Source: JAJBWD01 sp041670885
Lineage (GTDB): Bacteria; Bacillota; Clostridia; Clostridiales; Clostridiaceae
Reading direction: 5' to 3'
Assembly: GCA_041670885.1 (NCBI GenBank)
Contig: JBAXYJ010000004.1
Span: 1 to 38,513 of the forward strand
Length of the DNA stretch: 38,513 nt
Positions 8,150 through 17,598 of this stretch are shown one piece after another. Position 1 is the stretch's first letter. Each line of letters starts with the position of its first letter. Below the pieces are notes generated by a model. The model saw only the letters and a list, made by a program, of their open reading frames with translations. It was not told the DNA's origin and searched no databases. A program made the translations under genes and the position numbers.

Positions 8150-8989
8150 ATGGCAAAAAGGGCTAGAAAACTTGATATTGATAAACTTATTAAAGAAGGC
8201 CGTGGAAATGGAGTTGGCAGCGAATATAAACCATGGATAAGAATTCAGGATGTACCCTCTTTAGGCAGAAGTACAAGGCTAAAGGGAATAAAAACAGGAA
8301 GACAGCATGAATTTTTATCAGATATGGAAAAGAACTATTTTTATTTATTGGAATATTCGGATTATGTCATGGATATAAGAGAGCAATTTCCTCTGCTTCC
8401 GATAGAGGAAACCTTAACAATAGCAAAAGAATTGGGTATTAAACATCCTAGTGATCCTAAAACAGGCGAATACATAGTAATGACTACTGATTTTTTAATT
8501 ACAAAGGAAGAAGAAGGTAAAATAGTTAATGTAGCTAGAACTATAAAAGCAAAGGATGAGCTTTTAAGTAGAAGAATAATAGAAAAGTTTTATATAGAGA
8601 ACGTTTACTGGGAAAGAAGCGGCATTTCTTGGGGAATAGTTACTGAACAGGAGATAAATAAAGTAATTGCTGAAAATATAAGCTTTTTTCGTAGCTATTA
8701 TGAAATTAAATCCTTGGATACATTTGCGGATATAAAGGAAAGTGATTTTCAAGATTTGATTTTAGAATATATAAAAAGAATAATCGATAGCAAGCAAAGT
8801 GTTAGAAAGGTATCAAGAATTTTTGATGAAGATATGATTTTATCAAAAGGGACCGGAATAGCTATTTTTAAGTACCTATTAGCTAGAAAAATTATAGAAA
8901 TAGATTTAACTGAAGCAATTAATATTGACAAGAAAATGGATATTAGTTTATTGCAAAATGTATTAAATAAGGAGCTTAATATATCATGA
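8150..8989 (+). CDS. tnsA: Tn7-like transposase subunit TnsA (endonuclease)
   Basis: Restriction-endonuclease-fold subunit that cuts the 5' ends of the transposon, enabling cut-and-paste transposition with TnsB. From the ATG at 8150 (AGGTGG seven bases upstream) the protein has 279 residues. The catalytic triad matches E. coli Tn7 TnsA (E63, D114, K132) almost position for position: E60 in DMEKNYFYLLE, D114 in VMTTDFLI and K133 in NVARTIKAKDEL. The C-terminal half has the helical winged region that contacts TnsC. GTG codons at 8138 and 8141 overlap the ribosome binding site and are less likely starts. Its stop overlaps the tnsB start (ATGA). Confidence 0.95.
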   Translation: MAKRARKLDIDKLIKEGRGNGVGSEYKPWIRIQDVPSLGRSTRLKGIKTGRQHEFLSDMEKNYFYLLEYSDYVMDIREQFPLLPIEETLTIAKELGIKHPSDPKTGEYIVMTTDFLITKEEEGKIVNVARTIKAKDELLSRRIIEKFYIENVYWERSGISWGIVTEQEINKVIAENISFFRSYYEIKSLDTFADIKESDFQDLILEYIKRIIDSKQSVRKVSRIFDEDMILSKGTGIAIFKYLLARKIIEIDLTEAINIDKKMDISLLQNVLNKELNIS

Positions 8990-11145
8990 TATTTGAGAAC
9001 ATAGTATTAAAATATACAGATAGCAAAGGAGAGAGATTCAGGATAATATGCGTAAATAAGAATTTATTTTCTTATGTAAATATAGATTGCGATATATGTA
9101 CTCCAAAGTGGGAATATTGTAATAAGTTAGAAGAGGAATTAGAGAATAATATATTAATAAAAGTAACTGATCCATATCTGAAAAATATAGATGAAAATAA
9201 TTTATCCATTATTGATAAAGAAAAAAGAGATAATTATTGGCAGTTAATTAACGAAGCCTGGCAAAATAAAAAATTTGAACTGTTAGATAAAAAAACTAGA
9301 AAAATAGTTTTGCAAAATGTATCAGAAACCTCAGGTATTCCAGTTATAACATTGAGAAGAATATTTAGCAGGTTCTGGCAGAGAGGTATGACAAAAAATG
9401 CCTTATTACCTGATTATAGAAATTCAGGTGGTAAGGGAAAACAAAGAAATTTAGCAGAGAATAAGGTTGGAAGACCCAAAAAAGTAAATTATAACGGTGA
9501 CGTAATTAATGGAATAAATATAACTGCAGATATAAGGAAACAATTTGAAATTGCACTTAATAAATATTATAGAAATAGCAGCAAAATAAGTATTATGGAA
9601 ACTTACAACAATGTTTTAAGGGACTTTTTCTCAGATCAGTTTATTGAAAATGGAGAAAGAAACTATATTGTTTGGGATAAAAGCAGAATACCAACCTATG
9701 ATCAATTTTATTATTGGTTTAAAAAGCATGAGGATGTTAAAAAAGACATAATCCTTAGAGAAGGAGCAAAAGTATTTGAGCTAAAAACTCGCCCTATCCT
9801 AAGCAATTCTACAATTGAAACTGATGGACCTGGTACTCGCTTTCAAGTAGATGCTACCGTTGCAGATATATATTTGGTAAGCTCTTTAGATAGAAACAGG
9901 ATTATTGGCAGACCTGTGGCTTATGCTATAATTGATGTTTTTTCAAGATTAGTAACAGGTATATATGTAGGATTAGAAGGACCGTCCTGGATAGGAGCTA
10001 TGATGGCGTTAGATAATATGGTAGCTGATAAAGTTGAATTCTGCAAAAAGTATGGAATAGAAATTACTGAAGAGCAATGGCCAGCTAGGCATTTGCCAGA
10101 TACTATAATAGCCGACAGAGGAGAATTTGAAGGCTATTCAGTACAGAACTTAATAAATAATATAAATATTAAAATTGAAAATACATCGCCTTATAGAGGT
10201 GACTTAAAAGGGATTGTTGAAAGAAATTTTGAGACTTTAAATTTAAAATTGAAGCACAAAACGCCTGGAGCTATTCAAAAGGAATTTAGAAAGAGAGGGG
10301 ATAGAGACTATAGATTGGATGCAACTCTTACGTTAGAAGAATTTACAAAGATATATATTAATCTTGTATTATACCATAACACTAAGATAATAGATAAATA
10401 TCCTATGGGAAAAGAAATGTTAGTTGATGATATTTTACCAATCCCTTTACAGCTGTGGAATTGGGGAATAGAAAATAAAAAAGGAAGGCTCAGAATAGTT
10501 GATAGAGAAACCTTCAGATTAAACATATTGCCTCGAGGCAAAGCAAATGTTTCCAGGGCAGGAATTAGATTCAAAGGCTTATATTACGGCTCACAAAGAG
10601 CTTTAGAGGAACAATGGTTTATAAAATCAAAGGTAAGAAGTTTAGAAATAGTTTATGACCCAAGGAAAATGAATAATATATACATTCTTAATGACGACGG
10701 CAAAAATTATGAAATCTGTTATTTGCTTGAGCCAAGTAAGCAGTATAAGGATTGTATATTAGAAGAAATAATATTCAATTTTGAATTAATTTCAGAGTTA
10801 AAAGAAATGCATAAAAATCAGCAAAATCAATTCAATATTAATATTGATAATGAAATAGAAAATATAGTTAAAGAAGCTAAAAAGGAAAAATCAAAGGTGA
10901 TGGATAATAGTGAGAGCAATAGAAAAAGGCTTAATGGAATAAAGAATAACAGAAAGCTTGAGAAGGAATTAAATAGAGGAAATGAAACTTTTAAAATTGG
11001 AAAAGAGGAGAAATTAACTGATAGAGTAGCTGAAGTGATTGAAATATCGGAAGTGAAAAAAGAAACAGAAGAGATAGAAAATGCAGGTAATAATAGAATA
11101 ATGGAAATGCTCAGGAAGAAAAGAGATGAAAGACGTGAAAAATAA
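8986..11145 (+). CDS. tnsB: Tn7-like transposase subunit TnsB (DDE transposase)
   Basis: Retroviral-integrase-superfamily recombinase that binds the end repeats and performs 3'-end cleavage and strand transfer. Length is 719 residues against 702 for E. coli TnsB. The catalytic triad is D289 (TRFQVDATVAD), D377 (TIIADRGEFEG) and E412 (KGIVERNFETL). The spacings of 88 and 35 residues are identical to E. coli D273/D361/E396. The N-terminal 270 residues are the DNA-binding region for the AAxAAAGTTTG sites, and a C-terminal beta-barrel follows the core. The last 80 residues are charged and probably form the TnsC-contacting tail. The start overlaps the tnsA stop by 4 nt. Confidence 0.96.
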   Translation: MIFENIVLKYTDSKGERFRIICVNKNLFSYVNIDCDICTPKWEYCNKLEEELENNILIKVTDPYLKNIDENNLSIIDKEKRDNYWQLINEAWQNKKFELLDKKTRKIVLQNVSETSGIPVITLRRIFSRFWQRGMTKNALLPDYRNSGGKGKQRNLAENKVGRPKKVNYNGDVINGINITADIRKQFEIALNKYYRNSSKISIMETYNNVLRDFFSDQFIENGERNYIVWDKSRIPTYDQFYYWFKKHEDVKKDIILREGAKVFELKTRPILSNSTIETDGPGTRFQVDATVADIYLVSSLDRNRIIGRPVAYAIIDVFSRLVTGIYVGLEGPSWIGAMMALDNMVADKVEFCKKYGIEITEEQWPARHLPDTIIADRGEFEGYSVQNLINNINIKIENTSPYRGDLKGIVERNFETLNLKLKHKTPGAIQKEFRKRGDRDYRLDATLTLEEFTKIYINLVLYHNTKIIDKYPMGKEMLVDDILPIPLQLWNWGIENKKGRLRIVDRETFRLNILPRGKANVSRAGIRFKGLYYGSQRALEEQWFIKSKVRSLEIVYDPRKMNNIYILNDDGKNYEICYLLEPSKQYKDCILEEIIFNFELISELKEMHKNQQNQFNINIDNEIENIVKEAKKEKSKVMDNSESNRKRLNGIKNNRKLEKELNRGNETFKIGKEEKLTDRVAEVIEISEVKKETEEIENAGNNRIMEMLRKKRDERREK

Positions 11146-12817
11146 TGAAAGAATATTAATATTAAAGGGCGAAACCGAAAGAGCTAATTATAAGAAGCAA
11201 GAGATAGAAGAGTATAGTAATAATCCTTTTATTGAAGCACTTCCAAACATTTTTACAGATGAAGAGGTGATAGATAGATTTACCCTCTCTCCAATAATAA
11301 GTAATAACGATAGAATTAAGACACCAAATTTAAGATACCATATAATAAAAAGAGCAAAAAATTTTATTCAGCCTTTACCAATTCATGTCACTATGGAAAG
11401 GAGATTATCTGCTCTTATAAGGCGTGGTTATTTAGCCAGGAATCCTCTGAATAAACTTTTTTTAGAAAGGTTAAGGATATTAAATGAGTTAAGGGATGAA
11501 CCATCTGAAAATATAGATTTAAATGAAAGAATGAGTCATATTAGATCTACTGCGGATAGCTTATCGATAATAGGTATATCAGGAATAGGTAAAACAACAG
11601 CTATAGAGAGATTATTATTAATGTACCCACAAATCATTATACATGAAGAATATAATGGAGGAAATTTTAGCAGAACTCAAATTGTATGGTTAAAAATTGA
11701 TTGTCCCTACGATGGCAGTTTAGCAACACTATGTAAAAGTTTTTTTAAAGCTATAGATGATTTATTGGGAACAAGATATTTAGAAAAGTTTGGATATGCT
11801 AATAGGATTACTTCATCAATGATGGTACATATGACTACCTTAGCCAGTATGTACGGCATTGGTGTCTTAGTAATTGATGAAATACAACATTTGCTTAATA
11901 CTAAAAATGATATTGAAGAAATGCTCAACTTTTTTGTTACTCTTAGTAATACTGTAGGCATACCAACTGTACTTATAGGAACAAGTAAGGCACAAAAATT
12001 ATTTAGAGGAAACTTCAGGCAGGCAAGAAGAGCAGCCAGTGAAGGTTCAATAATATGGGACAGAATGAGTAAGGAAAGTGTAGAATGGAATTTCTTTTTA
12101 GATACACTATGGGAATTTCAAGGACTAAAGGAAATAACACTGCTTACTGAGGAACTAAAAGATATTTTTTATGATGAGTGCCAAGGAATAACTGCGGTTG
12201 CAGTTAATTTATTTATACTCTCTCAGGAACGAGCTTTAGCTGAAGGAAAAGAAAAAATTACCGGCGACATTATAAGAAAAACAGCTAAAGAAGATCTTTA
12301 TATGACACAGCCGATGATTAGAGCACTCAGAAATAATAATTTAATTGAAATAATGAAGTATGAGGACATTTCTGTAAATCTAGATGACATTGCAATTAAT
12401 TATAGAGAGAGCTTGGAACTTAATGGCAAGATTGAAGAGTTGTTTGAAGAGAGAAAAAATACTGTTGAATTAATAAGGAAAAGTACAATAGATAATTTAG
12501 TTTTAGATTTAACTTCAATGGCAATATTTGAGAATTTAGATAGCATAGCTATTAAGAAATTATGTGAAAAAATTGTGCAGAAAGCTCCTGTAAATGAAGA
12601 TTTTAATGCTTTAAAGATGTCAGCATTAAAGAGGGCTATGGAACTTGAAGAAAAGTCAAAGACAAGTAATAACGAAAACGAAAAAATAAAACAGAAGAAT
12701 GAGGGGTTATTACGACTATATGATTTTGCAAAAAAAAATAATGAGCATCCATATGAGGTGCTAAAAAGGAATGGATTTATTAAAAATCCTATAGAAGAGT
12801 TTATGAAGGCACAATAA
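11126..12817 (+). CDS. tnsC: Tn7-like AAA+ regulator TnsC
   Basis: ATPase that links target selectors (TnsD or TnsE) to the TnsAB transposase and forms a filament on target DNA. It has 563 residues, close to the 555 of Tn7 TnsC. Walker A is GISGIGKTT (residues 150-158) and Walker B is GVLVIDEIQHL (about 246-256), followed by a sensor-type IGTSKAQKLF. The long N-terminal extension (1-145) and acidic, coiled C-terminal tail match regions that contact TnsD and TnsA/B. The ORF overlaps the end of tnsB by 20 nt, with AGGAAG eight bases before the ATG, so translation is probably coupled. Confidence 0.95.
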   Translation: MKDVKNNERILILKGETERANYKKQEIEEYSNNPFIEALPNIFTDEEVIDRFTLSPIISNNDRIKTPNLRYHIIKRAKNFIQPLPIHVTMERRLSALIRRGYLARNPLNKLFLERLRILNELRDEPSENIDLNERMSHIRSTADSLSIIGISGIGKTTAIERLLLMYPQIIIHEEYNGGNFSRTQIVWLKIDCPYDGSLATLCKSFFKAIDDLLGTRYLEKFGYANRITSSMMVHMTTLASMYGIGVLVIDEIQHLLNTKNDIEEMLNFFVTLSNTVGIPTVLIGTSKAQKLFRGNFRQARRAASEGSIIWDRMSKESVEWNFFLDTLWEFQGLKEITLLTEELKDIFYDECQGITAVAVNLFILSQERALAEGKEKITGDIIRKTAKEDLYMTQPMIRALRNNNLIEIMKYEDISVNLDDIAINYRESLELNGKIEELFEERKNTVELIRKSTIDNLVLDLTSMAIFENLDSIAIKKLCEKIVQKAPVNEDFNALKMSALKRAMELEEKSKTSNNENEKIKQKNEGLLRLYDFAKKNNEHPYEVLKRNGFIKNPIEEFMKAQ

Positions 12818-12862
12818 ATTTGGGGATGGTTGGTTTAAAAATGTATGAAAAGGAGAAAAACA

Positions 12863-14758
12863 ATGATACATTTTTTTACTGATCCATATAAAGATGAACT
12901 TATATATTCTTCAATAGCAAGATATCATTTTTATTCAGGGAATATAGATTTTAAAGATACATTGGAAGAATGTTTTGACAAAAGAACCATAGTTCCATCA
13001 TTTGAAATAGGAAGCCCAATAGACAAACTAGCCAAGAATATTGGGGGTAAGTACACAGCAGATTATCTTTTAGAAAAACATACTGTTTTACCTTATTATC
13101 TTCCTTTTCTTCCAGCTAAAAGGCGAAGAGAAATTATAAAGAAAATAAAATGTGGTGATTGTAGTGGATTTTATAATCAAATTGGGATTACAGCAGGCAG
13201 CATTTGCAAGAAAGATGGTATTTATTACTGTCCTGTTTGTGCTAAAAATGAAATATACATTAATGGTGAAGCTTATATACATAGAGAACATCAGCTTCAG
13301 GGGATTTTCTTATGTCCTCATCATGGAGAACTGCTGAAAAGATATAAGATAATTAAAGGCAGCGCAAGTAGACTTGAATTTATCAGACTTGAGAGGCAAT
13401 TTCTTGATTTTAACAGTGAATATAAAACTATAAAAAATTATGACCTAATGTTAAAACTATCTAAAGATGCTTACTATTTATTACAGACTAACCTCATGAA
13501 ATTTGATAAAAATGCTTTACTTGAAAAATATAAAAATTTTCTTAATAAAAAAGGTTTAGTCACTTCAGGTAACAGAATAAAGCAAAGAGAGCTTTATGAA
13601 GAATTTATAAGTTTATATAATGAGGATCTGTTGAACACTATGGATTCCAGTATAGATAATGATGATGAGTATAACTGGCTCAGGGTAATAACCAGAAATC
13701 TGAAAAGGATAGTTCATCCTATAAGGCACCTATTAATGATAAATTTTTTATCAGTTAATATTGATGAATTTTTTAACGATAAAAGTAAAAAATATAACCC
13801 ATTTGGAGATGGTCCATGGCCATGTTTGAATGTAGCAGCAAACCATTACAAAAATGATGTAATAAAGGATTTGCAGATAACAGATGATTATAAGACCAGG
13901 CTGCCTGTAGGCACTTTTAGCTGTGCCTGTGGCTTCATATATTCAAGGAAGGGACCTGATAAAGAAATCAGTGATAGATATAAAATAGGTAGAATAAAGA
14001 ATTTTGGAGATGTGTGGGAAAATAAATTGAAGGGATTTTTAAAAGAAGATAAATATGGATTACGAGAACTTGCAAGGCTCATGAATTGTGATCCTAAGAC
14101 AATATTAAAATTTGATTATGTATTTGGAACAAATAGGTTCAAAAATAATGATAGATACATAATAGTGAAAAAAACAATAAAAGAAGCTAATAATGCTACT
14201 GATAAATTAACTAAATGTAAAAATACTATATTAAACAACATTGAAATAAGGCCTGCAACCACCAGAACTGAAATCAGAGCCATATGCGAAAAAGAGTACA
14301 CTTTTATATATAGAAATGATAAGGAATGGCTTAAAAATAATATGCCAAAGGAAACCAAAAAAACTAACCATCAAGAAACAGTGGACTGGAGTAAAAGAGA
14401 TAATGAAATTCTTTCGATGCTCAAAAACAGGTATAAAGAATTTATAAATAATAATAAATCTATAAGAATAACAAAATCAAGTATTGGTAGAGCACTTGGA
14501 ATACTCTCGGAATTAGAAAAACATATAGTTAAATTACATAATACTGAAAAATATCTTAATGAAATAATTGAAACTGTTGAAGAGTTTCAGATCAGAAGAT
14601 GCAAGAAAATAATTAACGATAAAATAGATAAAGGTGAATTAATAAGGATATGGGAAGTACAAAGAATTGCAGGAATTAGAAGCGAGGCTTTTAGAAAATT
14701 AAAGCCTTACATCATAGGCTATATTAATTACCAGTATAACAGGGGGATAAATGAGTAA
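12863..14758 (+). CDS. tnsD: Target selector TnsD (TniQ family), glmS-directed
   Basis: Sequence-specific DNA-binding protein that directs insertion to the glmS 3' end. From ATG 12863 (AAAAGGAG about eight bases upstream) it has 631 residues beginning MIHFFTDPYKDELIYS, the typical TnsD/TniQ N-terminus. An ATG at 12845 lies before the ribosome binding site. The TniQ zinc finger is visible as CPVC (residues 123-126), a histidine near 143, and CPHH (151-154). A second Cys pair region occurs at SCACGF. The long C-terminus has several helix-turn-helix-like segments (LRELARLMNCDPKTILKF; RIWEVQRIAGI), as in glmS-specific TnsD. The element's actual position at attTn7 supports the role. Confidence 0.94.
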   Translation: MIHFFTDPYKDELIYSSIARYHFYSGNIDFKDTLEECFDKRTIVPSFEIGSPIDKLAKNIGGKYTADYLLEKHTVLPYYLPFLPAKRRREIIKKIKCGDCSGFYNQIGITAGSICKKDGIYYCPVCAKNEIYINGEAYIHREHQLQGIFLCPHHGELLKRYKIIKGSASRLEFIRLERQFLDFNSEYKTIKNYDLMLKLSKDAYYLLQTNLMKFDKNALLEKYKNFLNKKGLVTSGNRIKQRELYEEFISLYNEDLLNTMDSSIDNDDEYNWLRVITRNLKRIVHPIRHLLMINFLSVNIDEFFNDKSKKYNPFGDGPWPCLNVAANHYKNDVIKDLQITDDYKTRLPVGTFSCACGFIYSRKGPDKEISDRYKIGRIKNFGDVWENKLKGFLKEDKYGLRELARLMNCDPKTILKFDYVFGTNRFKNNDRYIIVKKTIKEANNATDKLTKCKNTILNNIEIRPATTRTEIRAICEKEYTFIYRNDKEWLKNNMPKETKKTNHQETVDWSKRDNEILSMLKNRYKEFINNNKSIRITKSSIGRALGILSELEKHIVKLHNTEKYLNEIIETVEEFQIRRCKKIINDKIDKGELIRIWEVQRIAGIRSEAFRKLKPYIIGYINYQYNRGINE

Positions 14759-16268
14759 GGCAGCAGTAATTATAAAAGATTGGCCTTTTGAAAAAGGAGA
14801 AAAAGTAAAGTTAACATGGATAGGAGAGCCCTTTAAGCAAAATAATAAATGGATGGTATATGCATATTTTAAGGGTACCAGAACGACACGTATTTTATTG
14901 GATTGGGCAAGTGTTCATTTCTTATCAATAGAAAAATATTATACAGATGGTAACCTGAATAATAGTGAAGCTCCGGAAAACACAGAGATTATTGATATTA
15001 ATTTAAATGGAATTAAGCCAGAATATAATGAAAAGGATTGGAGTATTTGGGGTACCGGTTTTAATATAAAAACAAAATCTAAGACATTTAACTTTTCAAA
15101 GAATGAAATATTATATTCTGTACCTATAATAGAAGTAATCAGGGCAGTTCTGGCACCTGATAAATTTATGCTGAATAGGATATTAGAGATGGATACATTA
15201 GAAAATTATTTTATATATGAGCTAAATAAAAGATCTTTGGATATTCATTTTACTTCTCAGTATGAGTCGAAGCTTTTGAAAAATGAGAAGATAAATCATT
15301 TAGCATGGGTATTAACAAATGAGTCAGCTTTAAGGATGTTTAATAATATTGGAGAAAGTATTTGGGAGAGGGGTGAATTAAACTACGATTTTTTACTAAA
15401 TAGGTTTAATATAAGAGCAAGGGTTAAAAGAAAAAATAAATATATCAGGATATTAGAAATAATATCTCTTTATAAAAAGAGAATTAATGCAGAAGAAATA
15501 AATATATTTCATCCAAGTTTAGAAGAATCTATTTCATCGAATGATGCTAAAAAAAGAAAATATATAAGTAAGAGTAAAAGCAGTGATAGAGAACTTGATA
15601 CAGATGCGGACGGATCAACAAAACAATCTGAAGAAATAGATACATTTATGCTTAACCATGAATATGAAAGAGTTCCTAAAATAAATAAGAATAGGACTGG
15701 TAGAAGAGTCGTCAGAAGTAAGGAGGATGTAAATACTAAAATTTATATTTTAGATAGTGATAATCTCAGGACAACTGCAGATGCTGGTGGGCAAAATATT
15801 ATCAGAGGATTGGAGTTTAAAAGTTTATCTCAAGTTGTAGAAAAAGGTGAACTGCAGGAATTCATTGAAGTATTAAGGTCGTTAGAGAAAAGACAGGTCA
15901 TAAGGTCAATAGAAATTATTATTGATAACGTTCCAGATGGAAAAAAATTTTCAAAACTAAGCGATGGAATTACTAAACGTAAATACGCTATTGGTAAAAT
16001 TAGAATGGAAAATGGTAGAGAGTGCAGCCTAATTGATATAGAAAGAGAAGAGAAAGCTTTATCAATATTAATATTAAAAGCTAATGTTAACGTTAAGTGG
16101 AATTTATTATACAGCAGGCTTTTACTCGGGTTAGTTAATGAAAGCGGTAAATGGAGTAATGAAGCTATTAAGAAGGTTCAAGAAGAAGGTATAGTTATCG
16201 ATAGAAGTAAACATATAAAAAATAATATTTATGAAAAGGCAAAGCATATATTTGAAAAATTAATTTAA
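14751..16268 (+). CDS. tnsE: TnsE-like target selector
   Basis: In Tn7, TnsE directs transposition into conjugal plasmids and replicating lagging-strand DNA by recognising 3' recessed ends and the beta clamp. This protein has 505 residues (Tn7 TnsE 538), begins KDWPFEKGEKVKLTWIG and starts 8 nt before the tnsD stop. Recognisable TnsE-like segments are the YSVPIIEVIRAVL stretch, corresponding to the HIPQLELARSLF region, and TTADAGGQN, which matches the AAADVGG region of Tn7. A charged, low-complexity middle (about 255-325) separates the two halves, as in Tn7. Sequence similarity is modest, so the assignment also rests on gene order. Confidence 0.85.
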   Translation: MSKAAVIIKDWPFEKGEKVKLTWIGEPFKQNNKWMVYAYFKGTRTTRILLDWASVHFLSIEKYYTDGNLNNSEAPENTEIIDINLNGIKPEYNEKDWSIWGTGFNIKTKSKTFNFSKNEILYSVPIIEVIRAVLAPDKFMLNRILEMDTLENYFIYELNKRSLDIHFTSQYESKLLKNEKINHLAWVLTNESALRMFNNIGESIWERGELNYDFLLNRFNIRARVKRKNKYIRILEIISLYKKRINAEEINIFHPSLEESISSNDAKKRKYISKSKSSDRELDTDADGSTKQSEEIDTFMLNHEYERVPKINKNRTGRRVVRSKEDVNTKIYILDSDNLRTTADAGGQNIIRGLEFKSLSQVVEKGELQEFIEVLRSLEKRQVIRSIEIIIDNVPDGKKFSKLSDGITKRKYAIGKIRMENGRECSLIDIEREEKALSILILKANVNVKWNLLYSRLLLGLVNESGKWSNEAIKKVQEEGIVIDRSKHIKNNIYEKAKHIFEKLI

Positions 16269-17062
16269 GAGGAAAGTTCTTGTTACACGGTTTATATAAA
16301 CCTATCAACCTGATGATGCAATAGGTGTATAGCTGTACTCAAAGATTTTTTGGGGAAAGTCAGATGGTATTCAAAGATTTTATCGGTGTTTTGGAATCTT
16401 TGTATGTTCCATATACCCGCATGAAGGAATTAGTAGTATTTTTACAGTAATATTCATTCATGACTTGGACTGGTTTCATCAGCATGGATATATTTTTCTT
16501 CTGGTAGCTTTTTATGAGATAGATTAATTAAAGGTAATAGCCGATTCCGGGAGGCTTTCTAAAATCCAGTTAGACATGGTCTGGCGTTTCAGACTCAGTG
16601 CAAGGTTTTCACAATCAGCCTCATACCGGTATAATGAAACTGTGTTTACATACTTCTGATACATAACATTTACTACTGTAGCAGGAGATGCATAGGAGTG
16701 AGATTTCATAGGTTTTACTGAAATAATTAATCGCTCTTGGAAGCTGATTCAGTATAGCAGAGCCAATGCTTGTAATCATAGAATGCAGTTGTAAGTTTAT
16801 CCCTATCGCTCCTCCAGCACTTGAATTTGAAATATCTAAAATCCATTTAGCATTCTGAGTTTACATTGAAGATTATTACTAATGTGAACACTAGGATAAG
16901 AGTCTGAGTTTATTATTTAATGTTAGAATTTCCAAATTGTTAATTGGTTTTTGATATTATAAAGCTTATAGAAAATATTTTTATAAATGACAATATTCTA
17001 CAAAATATGCTGAATTTATATGGTAAAATATTTATATAATTAATTTATTTGGAGGTGTAAAA
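16269..17062. other. Intergenic region between tnsE and cargo operon
   Basis: About 790 bp with no intact gene. It contains the decayed IS66 transposase described separately (16360-16748). The remaining 310 bp before 17063 is AT-rich and must hold the promoter of the secreted-protein operon. A TATAAT sequence occurs around 17034-17040, but no convincing -35 element was found. Confidence 0.6.
16360..16748 (-). pseudogene. IS66-family transposase remnant (TnpC), frameshifted
   Basis: Reading the minus strand from about 16748, the translation has the IS66 pattern SYASPATVVNVMYQKYVN, then VSLYRYEADCENLALSLKRQ and TMSNWIL. Further downstream the catalytic-domain motif HADET (16472-16486) appears, but the frame is lost immediately afterwards. 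It resumes one frame over as VQVMNEYYCKNTTNSFMRVY and ends at a stop near 16360. Both the start of the transposase and its C-terminal DDE part are missing, and no companion ORFs (TnpA/TnpB) or terminal repeats remain. It is a dead fragment inside the Tn7-like cargo. Confidence 0.8.
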
Positions 17063-17461
17063 ATGAAAAAGACGGGAATTTTATTAACAAGCATACTTTT
17101 AATTAGCTTAATTGGACAAATTGTATATGCAAGTACAGTAAATTATGCTTTAACATTACCGACTATTGGCACAAATTATACTAATTCTTGTACTAAGGCA
17201 ACAACTGGTACAACGGCTTATAATAACTGTACATTTTTTGGATGGTCAGGCTCAGGTGTAAATGAATGGGTTGAGAGGCAATCTGATAATGTAGATCTGA
17301 CTGTTACAGGGTGGTTTTCCGGCGCAGTAAATTCCTCTTTCGGTTATTTGACTCCTAGTGCAGCATCAGATAATGTTGGAAAATCAGTTCACTTTGCAAT
17401 GAAAACTGATTCATCAACATGGCATCAGTGTGATGTAAAAGGAACAGCAGACCCAAAATAA
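17063..17461 (+). CDS. Small secreted protein, possible bacteriocin-type product
   Basis: Protein of 132 residues with a clear signal peptide: KK, then the hydrophobic run GILLTSILLISLIG, then an Ala-Ser cleavage context at VYAS (about residue 24). The mature 108 residues are rich in Thr, Ser, Gly, Asn and aromatic residues, with three cysteines (in NSCTK, NNCTF and HQCDV), and look beta-stranded. GGAGG precedes the ATG. It heads an operon with three membrane permeases and an ABC ATPase, an arrangement seen for lactococcin-972-like and DUF2712-type secreted proteins. It resembles these by size, signal and context, but I cannot assign a family from sequence alone. Confidence 0.75.
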   Translation: MKKTGILLTSILLISLIGQIVYASTVNYALTLPTIGTNYTNSCTKATTGTTAYNNCTFFGWSGSGVNEWVERQSDNVDLTVTGWFSGAVNSSFGYLTPSAASDNVGKSVHFAMKTDSSTWHQCDVKGTADPK

Positions 17462-17479
17462 CAAGTAATTTTTAATGAA

Positions 17480-17514
17480 AACTCAACTAACAGTAAATTT
17501 CTGCTAGTTGAGTT
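17480..17514 (+). promoter_or_regulatory. Intercistronic hairpin after the secreted-protein gene
   Basis: AACTCAACTA (17480-17489) pairs with TAGTTGAGTT (17505-17514), with CAG/CTG extending the stem. There is no strong T run, so it probably acts as a leaky terminator or transcript stabiliser, favouring the secreted product over the transporter genes. Confidence 0.65.
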
Positions 17515-17598
17515 ACATTAACTTCAATTTTAAATTAAAAAATATCTACTTCCAGGAGAATAATTACATAAATAAACAATAGGAAGGTGAAATTTGTA

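Noticed and set aside
16524..16709. Minus-strand open frame as an intact small gene
   Set aside because: Its sequence is an internal piece of an IS66 transposase; it is part of a frameshifted pseudogene.
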